A stretch of 64,000 nucleotides of DNA from Phycicoccus duodecadis (GCF_002846495.1 NZ_PJNE01000001.1:2418001-2482000); one strand, 5' to 3'; numbered from the stretch's first letter, positions 39,156 through 49,703 are shown. Notes: generated from the letters alone by a model not told the origin. Made by a program: numbers and translations.

Positions 39156-40642
39156 GGGGTGGGGTCCTCCGGGGTGGCGTCGGTGCTCGGGGTCGGCTCG
39201 GTGTCGTGCGCCGCTCGGGAGGCCAGGGCGCGCTCGGCGGCCTCGGCGGTGCGGGTGCCGGCGCGGGCGCGGGCGACCCATCCGTCGACGTTGCGCTGCT
39301 TGCCGCGGGCCACGGCGATCTGGCCGGGCTCGACGTCGCCGGTCAGGGCGCTGCCGGCGGCCACGTAGGCCCCGTCGCCGACCGTGACCGGGCTGATGAC
39401 CACCGTCTGGCTGCCGACGAAGCTGTGCGCCCCCACCGTGGAGTGGTGCTTGGCGACACCGTCGTAGTTGGCGAAGATGGTGCCGGCGCCGATGTTGGCG
39501 CCCTCGCCGATCGTGACGTCACCGGCGTAGGTCAGGTGCGGCACCTTGGCGCCCTCACCGATGTCGGCGTTCTTGGTCTCGACGAAGCCGCCGATCTTGC
39601 CGTGGGCCCCGAGCCGCGTCCCCGGCCGCAGGTAGGAGTACGGGCCCACGGTGGCGCCGGCGCCGATGACGGCGAGGTTGGCCACCGCGCGGGTGACCTC
39701 GGCCCCGTCGCCCACCTCGGTGTCGGTGAGCGTGACCTCGGGGCCCACCAGGGCGCCGGAGCCGATGCTGGTGGCGCCGAGCAGCTGGGTCCCCGGCAGG
39801 ACGGTGGTGTCCTGCCCGATGGAGACGTCGACGTCGATCCAGGTCGTGGCCGGGTCGACGATGGTGACGCCGGCGCGCATGTGCCGCTCGCACACGCGCT
39901 CGTTGAGGATGCGGCCGAGCTGCGCCAGCTGCACGCGGTCGTTGACCCCCTCGGTCTGCCAGGGGTCGTCGACCACGTGGGCGCTGACCGGCTTGCCGGA
40001 CTCGCGAGCGACCTGGACGACGTCGGTGAGGTACTTCTCGCCCTGGGCGTTGTCGGTGCCGACCTGCGCCAGCGCCTCGCGCAGCATCCCGGCGTCGAAC
40101 GCGTAGATGCCCGAGTTGATCTCGGTGATGGCCCGCTCGTCGTCGCTGGCGTCCTTCTGCTCGACGATGCGGGCGACGTGCCCGTCGGCGTCGCGCACGA
40201 TGCGGCCGTAGCCGGTGGGGTCGGCGACGTGGGCGGTGACGACCGAGACGGCGCTGCCCGTGGCCACGTGCGCCTCGGTGAGCGCGACCAGCGTCTCGCC
40301 GGTGAGCAGCGGGACGTCGCCGTAGGTGACCAGCACCGTGCCGCTGAGGTCGGGCGGCAGCACGGCGAGCCCGCACTCGGTGGCGCGCCCGGTGCCCTTG
40401 ACGTCGTCCTGGTCGGCGATGACGAGGCCGGCGTCGAACGCGGCGCAGAACTCGACGACGCGCTCGCGCTCGTGCCGGACGACGACCGAGACGTGCTCGG
40501 CACCGGTGTGTCGGGCGGCGCGGACGGCGTGCCCCAGGAGGGTCGTGCCGCCGATGCGGTGCAGGACCTTGGGGGTCGTGGACTTCATCCGCGTGCCCTC
40601 GCCGGCGGCGAGGACGATGACTGCGGCCGGTCGTGCGTTCAC
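39152..40642 (-). CDS. glmU: Bifunctional UDP-GlcNAc pyrophosphorylase / GlcN-1-P acetyltransferase
   Basis: 496 aa. Makes UDP-GlcNAc for peptidoglycan. The N-terminal uridyltransferase carries VIVLAAGEGTRMKSTTPKVL and YGDVPLLTGETL; the C-terminal left-handed beta-helix of hexapeptide repeats ends with the acetyltransferase region YLRPGTRLGAHGKIGGFVE, NYDGVAKHHSTVGAHSFVGS. A Pro/Thr/Glu-rich tail follows. A TAGAGT -10-like box at 40685-40690 gives a ~35-nt leader. Coupled to prs. Confidence 0.97.
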   Translation of the reverse strand: MNARPAAVIVLAAGEGTRMKSTTPKVLHRIGGTTLLGHAVRAARHTGAEHVSVVVRHERERVVEFCAAFDAGLVIADQDDVKGTGRATECGLAVLPPDLSGTVLVTYGDVPLLTGETLVALTEAHVATGSAVSVVTAHVADPTGYGRIVRDADGHVARIVEQKDASDDERAITEINSGIYAFDAGMLREALAQVGTDNAQGEKYLTDVVQVARESGKPVSAHVVDDPWQTEGVNDRVQLAQLGRILNERVCERHMRAGVTIVDPATTWIDVDVSIGQDTTVLPGTQLLGATSIGSGALVGPEVTLTDTEVGDGAEVTRAVANLAVIGAGATVGPYSYLRPGTRLGAHGKIGGFVETKNADIGEGAKVPHLTYAGDVTIGEGANIGAGTIFANYDGVAKHHSTVGAHSFVGSQTVVISPVTVGDGAYVAAGSALTGDVEPGQIAVARGKQRNVDGWVARARAGTRTAEAAERALASRAAHDTEPTPSTDATPEDPTP

Positions 40643-40736
40643 GCTCGGATGCTCCCGGGGAGGTGGCGACGGCGGACGGGCGTCACTCTACCGGGGCCCC
40701 GGCCGCCGGCCGTCCCGGAAGCCGGGCCCGTGCTGC

Positions 40737-40776
40737 TCAAGCGCTCAGGTGCTCAGGCCCTCAGGCGCTCAGGTGC
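40737..40776. repeat. Five tandem 8-bp repeats (TCAGGYGC)
   Basis: TCAAGCGC, TCAGGTGC, TCAGGCCC, TCAGGCGC, TCAGGTGC in direct succession. The last copy supplies the stop codon of the universal stress protein gene on the minus strand. Confidence 0.7.
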
Positions 40777-41326
40777 GACGCGTGCCCAGCCCCGGGCGCC
40801 CGGCCTGCCCCGCCGCCCGCACGGCCGCCCGCCCCGCCGCGCGGGAGGCCCGGGCCAGGCCGGACTCCGGCTCGCCCGAGATCTGCGGCGGCATCACGAC
40901 CACCGGGCAGCTCGCGGCGTACACGAGGCGGTGGGCGAACAGCGGGCCGTCGGCCACCGAGCGCGGCGCGTCGACGACCAGCAGGTCGGCGCCCTCGGCG
41001 GCCTCGAGCAGGGCGCGCCGGCGCCCGCCCCGGGTGAGCACGACGTCGACCCCGTGGTCGGGCCCGAGGACGGCGGCGACGTCGGCCACCAGCCGGCTGA
41101 ACGCCTCCTGCTCGGTGTCGGCGTCGCGCGGCACGCGGGCCGCGGTGGTGCCCGACGGGGTGGCCTGCGGGCCGGCGACCTTCCAGGCGCGCACCGCGAC
41201 CACGCGGCCGTCGTGGCGGCGGGCCTCGTCGACCGCCCAGCCCAGCGCGGTGGGTGAGCTCGAGCCGGGGCTGACCCCGACGACCACGGTCCAGGGGGAC
41301 CGGCGCGTCTCGTCCATGGTGTCCAT
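40769..41326 (-). CDS. Universal stress protein (UspA) family
   Basis: 185 aa. The UspA fold is indicated by WTVVVGVSPGSSSPTALGWAVDEARRHDGRV at the N-terminus and LLEAAEGADLLVVDAPRS, YAASCPVVVMPPQ at the end. The usual ATP-binding G-2x-G-9x-G(S/T) motif is not clearly present, so ATP binding is uncertain. A basic Arg/Ala tail (~30 residues) is added. It starts 4 bp after the MFS stop, likely the same operon; a second ATG three codons in is a possible start. Confidence 0.85.
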   Translation of the reverse strand: MDTMDETRRSPWTVVVGVSPGSSSPTALGWAVDEARRHDGRVVAVRAWKVAGPQATPSGTTAARVPRDADTEQEAFSRLVADVAAVLGPDHGVDVVLTRGGRRRALLEAAEGADLLVVDAPRSVADGPLFAHRLVYAASCPVVVMPPQISGEPESGLARASRAAGRAAVRAAGQAGRPGLGTRRT

Positions 41327-41330
41327 CCCC

Positions 41331-42806
41331 TCAGACCGGGAGCTTGACGGTCTCGTTGCCGTGCTCGTCGTAGCTGGTGAGCGGTGGCGCGATCTCCTCG
41401 AGCGACTTGTTCTCGGCGTCGACGCCCCACTTCCAGGCGACGGCGGCGCCGACGAGCATGATGGCGGTGGCGATGAGGTAGCCGTAGAACATCGGGGTGC
41501 GGTCCTTGCCGTCGCCGATGAGCCAGCCGTAGAAGACCGGGCCGATGGCGCCGAAGACCTGGGCGATGGCGAAGAAGTACGAGATGGCCTGCCCGCGGAC
41601 CTCCAGGGGGAAGATCTCGGACACGGTGAGGTACCCGGCCGAGGCGCCGGCCGAGGCGAAGAAGAACGCCACGCACCAGAACGCGGTGTGCACGCCGGCC
41701 GAGATGGCGTCCTGCTGGAACAGCCAGGCCGAGATGGCGAGCACGATGCCGGCGAACGCGTAGCAGCCGGTGATCATCCGGCGGCGCCCGACGGTGTCGA
41801 AGAGCCGACCCAGAAGCAGCGGCCCGAGCAGGTTGCCGATGGCGAACGGGAAGAAGTAGAGCGCGGCCTCGGAGGCCGACTTGTCGTAGAAGTTCTGCAG
41901 CACCAGGGCGTAGGTGAAGAAGATGGCGTTGTAGAGGAAGCTCTGCGTGATCATCAGCGTCGCGCCCAGCACGGTACGGGTGGGGTACATCCGGAAGAAG
42001 ACGTAGATGAGCTGCCTGGCCGTGAGGCCCTCGCGCGACTTGATCCACATCGCGTCGTCGTCGCTGTGGTCGGGGAGGGTCTTCCCGGCGTCACGGACGT
42101 CCTGCTCGAGCGCCGAGACGACCTCCTCGGCGCGCTCGGGCTGGCCGTGGGTGACCATCCAGCGGGGGCTCTCGGGGATGTGGCGGCGCAGGTAGATGAT
42201 GCCGAGGCCCAGGATCGGGCCGATGAAGAAGGCGATGCGCCAGCCGACGTTCTGGTCGAAGCGCGAGGTGTCGAGCAGGATCGTCGAGGTGAAGGCGCCG
42301 ATGGCCGCGCCGGCCCAGTAGGTGCCGTTGATGGCCAGGTCGACCCGGCCGCGGAAGCGCCCCGGGATGAGCTCGTCGACCGCCGAGTTGACCGCCGAGT
42401 ACTCGCCCCCGATGCCCATCCCCGAGATGAACCGGAAGATGAGGAAGAGCGTCATGCTCGGGGCCAGTCCGGCGGCCGCCGCGGCGACCAGGTAGAGGGC
42501 CAGGGTGAGCGTGAAGAGCTTCTTGCGGCCGAGCTTGTCGGTCAGGCGCCCGAAGACGATGGCGCCGACGACCTGTCCGATGAGGTAGACGGTGCCCGCC
42601 AGGCCGACGTCGGCCGCGGTCATGTCCAGCGACTTCTCGAAGCCGCCCGCGGCGACGATCTGCGCCTCGAGGCCGTCGAGGATCCAGGCGGTCCCGAGCC
42701 CGAAGATGACGAGCCAGTGGAACTTCACCCACGGCATGTCGTGCATCCGGGCCGGGATGAGGCTCTTGACCGGCTTCTCCTGCGTGGTGGCTTCGGCGGT
42801 GGCCAT
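41331..42806 (-). CDS. MFS transporter, sugar/aromatic-acid porter type (12-TM)
   Basis: 491 aa with 12 helices. The first helix WLVIFGLGTAWILDGLEAQI, motif A GRLTDKLGRKKLF, RFISGMGIGGEYSAVNSAVD and GRFRGRVDLAINGTYWAGAA, and the central RRHIPESPRWMVTHG place it in the sugar/metabolite:H+ symporter group (MhpT, PcaK, YaaU relatives). ATG 42806 gives the standard N-terminus. A TACGGT -10-like box (42929-42934) implies a ~115-nt leader. The downstream Usp gene may be co-transcribed. Substrate unknown. Confidence 0.88.
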   Translation of the reverse strand: MATAEATTQEKPVKSLIPARMHDMPWVKFHWLVIFGLGTAWILDGLEAQIVAAGGFEKSLDMTAADVGLAGTVYLIGQVVGAIVFGRLTDKLGRKKLFTLTLALYLVAAAAAGLAPSMTLFLIFRFISGMGIGGEYSAVNSAVDELIPGRFRGRVDLAINGTYWAGAAIGAFTSTILLDTSRFDQNVGWRIAFFIGPILGLGIIYLRRHIPESPRWMVTHGQPERAEEVVSALEQDVRDAGKTLPDHSDDDAMWIKSREGLTARQLIYVFFRMYPTRTVLGATLMITQSFLYNAIFFTYALVLQNFYDKSASEAALYFFPFAIGNLLGPLLLGRLFDTVGRRRMITGCYAFAGIVLAISAWLFQQDAISAGVHTAFWCVAFFFASAGASAGYLTVSEIFPLEVRGQAISYFFAIAQVFGAIGPVFYGWLIGDGKDRTPMFYGYLIATAIMLVGAAVAWKWGVDAENKSLEEIAPPLTSYDEHGNETVKLPV

Positions 42807-42978
42807 GCCCGTCCCTTCCCAGTGGTCGGCCGCGAGGGCCGGGGTGGAGCGCCCGCGGTCGTTGAGCTCGTCGCCGTCGCCGGCTCGGAGGACGTCGGGG
42901 AGGGGCGCCCGGTGCCTGTGCGCTGGCCACCGTAGACCCGGGCCGGGGTGGGCGTGCGGTTCCGGTGCGCGCGAAGTT

Positions 42979-43004
42979 GCTGACGGCCAGTGATGTTCGT
43001 CAGC
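42979..43004. repeat. Isolated hairpin in the MFS-tRNA intergenic region
   Basis: GCTGACG (42979-42985) and CGTCAGC (42998-43004) form a 7-bp perfect stem. The 426-bp gap 42807-43232 holds the MFS promoter, this hairpin, and GC-rich partial repeats described separately; I see no gene in it. Confidence 0.4.
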
Positions 43005-43113
43005 GGAGGCGCGGGCCCCAGGGCGGACGCGCTGACCTGCGGTTTCGAGCGGGCGCCCAGCGGGTAGGGCTCCGCACGCCGCGTCTGCCATCCGCCATCC
43101 CGGGCGCCGGCTT

Positions 43114-43245
43114 GCTCCGCTGCGCCAGCTCCCCGGGATGGCGCCGCGTCCCGGCGCCGGCTCCTTCGTCGCCGCCGCCGATGCCGCTCCCCGGATTCCC
43201 TCCCGGGGCGCTGGCTGGCTCCGCTGCGCCAGCTCCCCGGGATGG
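43114..43245 (-). repeat. 28-bp direct repeat of the tRNA-Gln 3' end plus partial copies
   Basis: An identical 28-bp stretch occurs at 43114-43141 and 43218-43245, 104 bp apart; the second copy includes the last 13 nt of tRNA-Gln. Weaker copies of the CCCGGG-GCGCCGGCT core occur around 43095-43110 and 43150-43170. The arrangement mirrors that at tRNA-Leu. Confidence 0.85.
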
Positions 43246-43311
43246 AATCGAACCATCGTCGCTAGTCCTGATTCAAAGTCAGGCGGGCCCTGCCAGCAGA
43301 CCAACCGGGGA
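43233..43311 (-). tRNA. tRNA-Gln (anticodon UUG)
   Basis: Acceptor UCCCCGG/CCGGGGA, D-arm GGUC/GGCC, anticodon stem CCUGA/UCAGG with loop CUUUGAA (anticodon UUG), 9-nt variable loop, T-stem GAUGG/CCAUC with loop UUCGAUU, discriminator G. No encoded CCA. At 79 nt it is slightly long, mostly from the variable loop. Confidence 0.9.
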
Positions 43312-43374
43312 CCGCCGCCTCACGAGGCGGCTGCGTCGAGGGTAGTGGAGCGCCGGCGCCCCCGGCGCACCCCA

Positions 43375-43432
43375 CGAGAGGAGGTGACACGCCGAGCAGC
43401 GGGCGGCTCCGTCTGCGTGTCACCTCCTCTCG
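43375..43432. repeat. Perfect 18-bp inverted repeat upstream of the TetR gene
   Basis: CGAGAGGAGGTGACACGC (43375-43392) and its exact complement (43415-43432) flank a 22-nt loop. It lies between the divergent tRNA-Gln and TetR genes, so it does not terminate either. Arms contain AGGAGGTGA, an ideal Shine-Dalgarno sequence. Confidence 0.8.
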
Positions 43433-43493
43433 ACGGTCGACCGCCGCGCGGCGCCTGCCACGCCGCATCCTCGGGAGGCGGCACAATGGCCCG

Positions 43494-44153
43494 GTGAGTG
43501 ACGACCCGGGGGCCAAGAAGTCACGCACCTCCCGAGCCCGGATGACGGGGCGCGAACGACGCGAGCAGCTGATCGGCATCGGGCGCAAGCACTTCGCCGA
43601 CAAGGGCTTCGAGGGTGCCACCGTCGAGGAGATCGCCGCCTCGGCCGGGGTCAGCAAGCCCGTCGTGTACGAGCACTTCGGCGGCAAGGAGGGCCTCTAC
43701 GCCGTCGTCGTCGACCGCGAGATCGAGGCGCTGCTGGCCGGGGTCACCTCGGCCCTCGACGCGGGCACCTCCTCGCGCCAGATCGTCGAAGGGGCGGCCC
43801 TGGCCCTGCTCGCCTATGTCGAGAGCAACTCCGACGGGTTCCGGATCCTGGTGCGCGACAGCCCGGCCGGCCAGGCCACCGGCTCGTTTGCCAGCCTGAT
43901 GAGCGACATCGCCAGCCAGGTCGAGCACATCCTCGCCGCCCAGTTCAAACAGCACGGGCTCGACCCCAAGGCCGCGCCGATGTACGCGCAGATGCTGGTC
44001 GGGATGATCGCGCTGGTCGGCCAGTGGTGGCTCGACAACCGCAAGTTCAAGAAGCACGAGGTGGCGGCCCACGTCGTGAACCTCGCCTGGAACGGCCTGA
44101 CCGGGCTCGAGCCGAAGCCGACCCTGACCCCGGAGACGCTCGAGCAGATCTGA
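43494..44153 (+). CDS. TetR family regulator (Rv1019-like position)
   Basis: 219 aa. HTH: MTGRERREQLIGIGRKHFAD, GFEGATVEEIAASAGVSKPVVYEHFGGKEGLYAVVVDRE. The C-terminal domain includes LVRDSPAGQATGSFASLMSD and MLVGMIALVGQWWLDNRKF. A TetR gene of this kind sits between glmU and mfd in M. tuberculosis (Rv1019), matching the neighbourhood. GTG 43494 is preceded by CACAAT at 6 nt, a leaderless arrangement. Target genes unknown. Confidence 0.9.
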   Translation: MSDDPGAKKSRTSRARMTGRERREQLIGIGRKHFADKGFEGATVEEIAASAGVSKPVVYEHFGGKEGLYAVVVDREIEALLAGVTSALDAGTSSRQIVEGAALALLAYVESNSDGFRILVRDSPAGQATGSFASLMSDIASQVEHILAAQFKQHGLDPKAAPMYAQMLVGMIALVGQWWLDNRKFKKHEVAAHVVNLAWNGLTGLEPKPTLTPETLEQI

Positions 44154-44164
44154 CCCGGCGGCCG

Positions 44165-44524
44165 TCAGGCCTGCTGGAGCTCGATGCGGTTGCCGACGGG
44201 GTCGTCGGTGTGGAAACGGCGGACGCCGGCGATCTCCGCCGACCAGCGGACCGCCCCGCCGGCCTGCGCCACCGCGCGGGCCGCCGCGTCGACGTCGTCG
44301 ACCAGGAAGCACGGGTGGGCCTTGAGCGCGGGCGCGAACCCGTCCTCCACCCCGCAGTGCAGCTGGCGGTCGCCGGCCTCGAACCAGACCCCACCGCGGA
44401 CCGCGAGCGCGGCGGGCTTGGGGATCTCGGGCATGCCGAGCACCCCGCCGTACCAGCCCCGCAGGATGTCCTCCGACCCCGGTGGGCAGGCGATCTGCAC
44501 GTGGTGCAGCCCGACGACGGCCAT
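44165..44524 (-). CDS. Glyoxalase/VOC superfamily protein
   Basis: 119 aa, one VOC unit. LHHVQIACPPGSEDILRGWYGGVLGMPEI at the start and HPCFLVDDVDAAARAVAQAGG, then FHTDDPVGNRIELQQ at the end are typical; His and Glu of the two strands could bind metal. Substrate unknown. Its ATG overlaps the methyltransferase stop by one base (TGATG). Confidence 0.88.
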   Translation of the reverse strand: MAVVGLHHVQIACPPGSEDILRGWYGGVLGMPEIPKPAALAVRGGVWFEAGDRQLHCGVEDGFAPALKAHPCFLVDDVDAAARAVAQAGGAVRWSAEIAGVRRFHTDDPVGNRIELQQA

Positions 44525-45348
44525 CAGGCTCCCCCGTCCGGACGCTGCGCGACCGCGAAGATCCGCCGGAACGGGAAGAGCACCCCGGCCGTGGTCCGCG
44601 GGTACGCCTCGGCCAGCGCGGCCGCGTACGGCTCGATGAAGGCGTCGCGGTCCGCCCCCTCCTGGAGCAGGTCGAGGACGGGTCGCAGCCCGGTGGCGGT
44701 CACCCAGGTCAGCACCGGGTTCTCGTCCTGCGCCTCCGGATCGAGCACGTGCAGGTAGGTCGTCTCCCAGGCGTCGACCCGGCAGCCGAGGCGCGCGAGC
44801 AGCCGCAGGTAGGTGGCCGGCTCGCCGACCGCCGGCACCTCGAGCGCGGCCGTGAGCTCGCCGGACCGGGAGTGGCCCTGCGCCGTCGCGCGCATCAGGG
44901 CGTGGCTCGGGGCGTCGAAGTTGCCCGGCACCTGCATCGCGAACCAGCCTCCGGGAGCAAGGGACCCGACCCACGGCTCGATGAGGTCGAGATGACCCGG
45001 TACCCACTGGAGCGTCGAGCTCGTGACGACGACGTCCGGCGCCGCCCCCACCGAGGCGGGGTCCCACTCCCGCAGGTCGCCCAGCACCCACTCGACCCGA
45101 CCGTCGGGGTCGAGGGCGCGGGCGGCCTCCAGCATCGACTCGGACGAGTCGACCCCGACCACGCGCGCCTGCGGCCACCGCTTCGCCAGCAGCGTGGTCA
45201 TCGGGCCGTGGCCGCACCCCAGGTCGACGACGAGCCGCGGCTCCCGCGCTCCCACCTGGCCGAGCAGGTCGCCGAAGGGCCGCGACCGCTCGTCGGAGAA
45301 GCGCCAGTACCCGCCCGGGTCCCAGATCGGTGTCGCGCGCACGGTCAT
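44524..45348 (-). CDS. Trans-aconitate 2-methyltransferase-like SAM methyltransferase
   Basis: 274 aa. The class I methyltransferase SAM motif is LVVDLGCGHGPMTTLLAKRW; further Tam-like blocks are VVGVDSSESMLEAAR, VTSSTLQWVPGHLDLIEPWV and GWFAMQVPGNFDAPSHALMR, which match Tam, an enzyme that methylates trans-aconitate to relieve aconitase inhibition. ATG 45348 has GAGG upstream. In an operon with the VOC gene and divergent from a MarR gene. Confidence 0.85.
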   Translation of the reverse strand: MTVRATPIWDPGGYWRFSDERSRPFGDLLGQVGAREPRLVVDLGCGHGPMTTLLAKRWPQARVVGVDSSESMLEAARALDPDGRVEWVLGDLREWDPASVGAAPDVVVTSSTLQWVPGHLDLIEPWVGSLAPGGWFAMQVPGNFDAPSHALMRATAQGHSRSGELTAALEVPAVGEPATYLRLLARLGCRVDAWETTYLHVLDPEAQDENPVLTWVTATGLRPVLDLLQEGADRDAFIEPYAAALAEAYPRTTAGVLFPFRRIFAVAQRPDGGA

Positions 45349-45399
45349 CTCCTCGCCTCGGGTCCCCGTCACCGCCAGGCTGGGCCGCACGTATCTCGA

Positions 45400-45416
45400 C
45401 GTCAAGAAACTTGACG
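45400..45416. promoter_or_regulatory. 17-bp perfect palindrome, MarR operator candidate
   Basis: CGTCAAG-AAA-CTTGACG, 7-bp perfect arms around a 3-nt centre, in the 85-bp region between the Tam-like and MarR genes and covering the expected -35 of marR. Confidence 0.6.
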
Positions 45417-45421
45417 CGGAG

Positions 45422-45427
45422 TAGCAT
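45422..45427 (+). promoter_or_regulatory. Leaderless -10 box of the MarR gene
   Basis: TAGCAT, 6 nt before the ATG at 45434, just downstream of the palindrome. Confidence 0.5.
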
Positions 45428-45433
45428 GCGCCC

Positions 45434-45934
45434 ATGGCCGCTGACGACGTCGACCGTATCGTCTCCGCCTGGCGGCGGGAGCGGCCCGATCTCGACGTCT
45501 CCCCCCTCGAGGTGCTCTCGCGCGTCTCCCGGCTGGCACGCCGCCTCGACCTCGCCCGCGGCCGGGCGTTCTCGGGGACGGGTCTCGAGAGCTGGGAGTT
45601 CGACGTCCTCTCGGCCCTGCGCCGCGCGGGCTCGCCCTACGAGCTCAGCCCGGGCCAGCTGGTCTCCGAGACGCTGGTGACCAGCGGCACCATGACCAAC
45701 CGGGTCGACCGGCTGGCCGCGCGCGGGTTCGTCGAGCGACACCCCGACCCGGGCGACCGGCGCGGCGTCATCGTGCGGCTGACCCACGACGGGATGGTCG
45801 CGGTCGACCGCGCGCTGGCCGAGCTCGTCACCCACGAGCGCGAGCTGCTGGCGCGCCTCGACCCCGACGAGCAGCAGGCGCTCGCCGCGTTGCTGCGCCG
45901 GCTGCTGCGGCCGTTCGAGACCGGCCCGGCCTGA
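45434..45934 (+). CDS. MarR family transcriptional regulator
   Basis: 166 aa. The winged helix runs from SWEFDVLSALRRAGSPYELS through LVSETLVTSGTMTNRVDRLA to the wing GFVERHPDPGDRRGVIVRLT. An ideal palindrome and leaderless promoter sit directly upstream, and the Tam-like methyltransferase and VOC genes run divergently, so it probably represses itself and them. It is convergent with the ABC-F gene. Confidence 0.9.
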   Translation: MAADDVDRIVSAWRRERPDLDVSPLEVLSRVSRLARRLDLARGRAFSGTGLESWEFDVLSALRRAGSPYELSPGQLVSETLVTSGTMTNRVDRLAARGFVERHPDPGDRRGVIVRLTHDGMVAVDRALAELVTHERELLARLDPDEQQALAALLRRLLRPFETGPA

Positions 45935-46015
45935 CCGGTCCGCCACCGCGCGCCTCGCCCACGTGGCACGACCGGGCCGCCCGGCGCCGGAGGGTCGAGG
46001 GGGACCGAGCGGCGC

Positions 46016-47853
<1,838 letters not shown>

Positions 47854-47854
<1 letters not shown>

Positions 47855-48783
47855 TAGTCGGCCCGCTGGTGGATGACGTGGGCGCCGTGCACGGGGCCGG
47901 CGGCCCGGCGGACGTCGCGCACGACCCCGCTGGCGGTGAGGGCGACGGCGAGGTCGATCCCCGCCTCGTTGTTCTCGACCAGGAACGCGATGGTGGGGCC
48001 GGACCCCGAGACGACGCCCGCGAGCGCGCCGTACTCCATCCCGGCGTCGAGGGTCTCGCCGAGCTCGGGGCGCAGCGAGATCGCGGCCGGCTGGAGGTCG
48101 TTGGTGAGCTGGGGCGCGAGCTCGTGGGGGTCGCCGGTGCGCAGGGCCGCCATCAGGGCGGGGGTCGCCACCGGCTCGGGCACCACGGTGCCGGCCCGCA
48201 GGCGGTCGCACTCGGCGTAGACCTCGGGGGTCGAGAGCCCGCCCTCGGCGAGCGCGAACACCCAGTGGTAGGTGCCGCGGGCGAGCACCGGGGCCAGTCG
48301 CTCACCGCGGCCGCTCCCCATGGCCGTGCCCCCGGAGACGAGGAACGGCACGTCGCTACCGAGCTCGGCGGCGACCTCCTCCAGCTCGTCGCGGTCGAGA
48401 CCGAGGTCCCACAGCTGGTCGAGGCCCACCAGGGCGGCCGCGGCGTCGGCCGAGCCCCCGGCCATCCCCCCCGCCACCGGGATGCCCTTGCGGATGCCGA
48501 CGTGGGCCGGCCCACCGGCGTACCGGTCGGCGAGGAGGCGGGCCGCCCGCAGGCCCAGGTTGTCGGCGTCGGTGGGCACGCCCGCGGCCAGCGCCCCCGA
48601 GACGCTGACGCCCCACGTGTCGGCCGCGGCCACGGTGACGTCGTCGTACAGACCGACCGCCTGGTAGACGGTGGCGAGGGTGTGGAAGCCGTCGTCGCGC
48701 AGGGGCCCGACCAGGAGCTCCAGGTTGACCTTGGCCGGGACGCGCACGGTCACGGGGCCGGGCACGAGGCGGCTGGCGGTCAT
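47854..48783 (-). CDS. ispE: 4-diphosphocytidyl-2-C-methyl-D-erythritol kinase
   Basis: 309 aa GHMP kinase of the MEP isoprenoid pathway. VRVPAKVNLELLVGPLRDDGFH at the N-terminus, the ATP loop PVAGGMAGGSADAAAAL, GSDVPFLVSGGTAMGSGRGE and the C-terminal SGSGPTIAF are conserved. It lies downstream of rsmA as in other actinobacteria and has its own leaderless-type -10 box. Confidence 0.95.
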
Positions 48784-48789
48784 GTCCTC

Positions 48790-48795
48790 ACCCTA
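48790..48795 (-). promoter_or_regulatory. Leaderless -10 box of ispE
   Basis: TAGGGT on the minus strand ends 6 nt before the ispE ATG. Confidence 0.5.
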
Positions 48796-48829
48796 GTCAG
48801 AGCGCCGGGCCCGCCGCCGCGCCGGCATC

Positions 48830-49696
48830 TCAGGCGCGGGCGGCGGCGATGCGGGAGAACGCGGCGACGTCGAGCTGCTCGCCGCGGGTGCGGGGCTCGA
48901 CCCCGGCGGCCACCAGCGCCGCCTCGGCCGCGGCCGGCGAGCCGGCCCATCCGGCCAGGGCGGCTCGCAGGGTCTTGCGGCGCTGGGCGAACGCGGCGTC
49001 GACGACGGCGAACACCTCGGCCCGGGTCGCCGTGGTGACGGGCGGTTCGCGCCGGGTCAGCGCGACCAGGCCGGAGTCGACGTTGGGCACCGGCCAGAAC
49101 ACACTGCGCGGCACGGTGCCGGCCAGGCGCACGTCGGCGTACCAGGCGGCCTTGACGCTGGGGACGCCGTAGGTGCGGCTGCCGGGAGGTGCGGCGAGCC
49201 GCTCGGCGACCTCGAGCTGCACCATCACGAGCACGGTGCGCAGGCTCGGGAAGTGCTCCAGCATCCGCAGCACGACCGGGACCGAGACGTTGTACGGCAG
49301 GTTCGCGACCAGGGCGGTGGGCGGTGGCCCGGGGAGCTCGGTCACGGCGAGCGCGTCGCCGCGGACGACCTCGAGCCGGGGGGCCAGGGAGGGCGCCAGC
49401 GTCTCGACGGTGCCGGGCAGGGCGGCGGCCAGCACGGGGTCGACCTCGAGCGCCACGACCCGGCGCACGGCGGGCAGCAGGGCCAGGGTGAGGCTGCCGA
49501 GGCCGGGCCCGACCTCGACCACCACGTCGTCCTCCCCCACGCCCGAGACGCGGACGATGCGGCGCACGGTGTTGCCGTCGACGACGAAGTTCTGCCCCCA
49601 CTGCTTCGTGGGGCGGATGCCGTGGCGGGCGGCCAGCTCACGGACCTGCGCGGCGCCGAGCAGCGCGGCGGGCGCGGCATCCGGGGCGTCGGTCAC
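48830..49696 (-). CDS. rsmA: 16S rRNA (adenine1518/1519-N6) dimethyltransferase KsgA/RsmA
   Basis: 288 aa. Dimethylates two adenines of helix 45 in 16S r[39 protein letters not shown] (SAM), the catalytic [15 protein letters not shown] and [14 protein letters not shown] are diagnostic. GTG 49696 is chosen because a TAGGGT -10 (49704-49709) lies 7 nt before it, which would make further upstream GTGs untranscribed. Confidence 0.95.
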   Translation of the reverse strand: MTDAPDAAPAALLGAAQVRELAARHGIRPTKQWGQNFVVDGNTVRRIVRVSGVGEDDVVVEVGPGLGSLTLALLPAVRRVVALEVDPVLAAALPGTVETLAPSLAPRLEVVRGDALAVTELPGPPPTALVANLPYNVSVPVVLRMLEHFPSLRTVLVMVQLEVAERLAAPPGSRTYGVPSVKAAWYADVRLAGTVPRSVFWPVPNVDSGLVALTRREPPVTTATRAEVFAVVDAAFAQRRKTLRAALAGWAGSPAAAEAALVAAGVEPRTRGEQLDVAAFSRIAAARA

Positions 49697-49703
49697 GGGC
49701 GCC

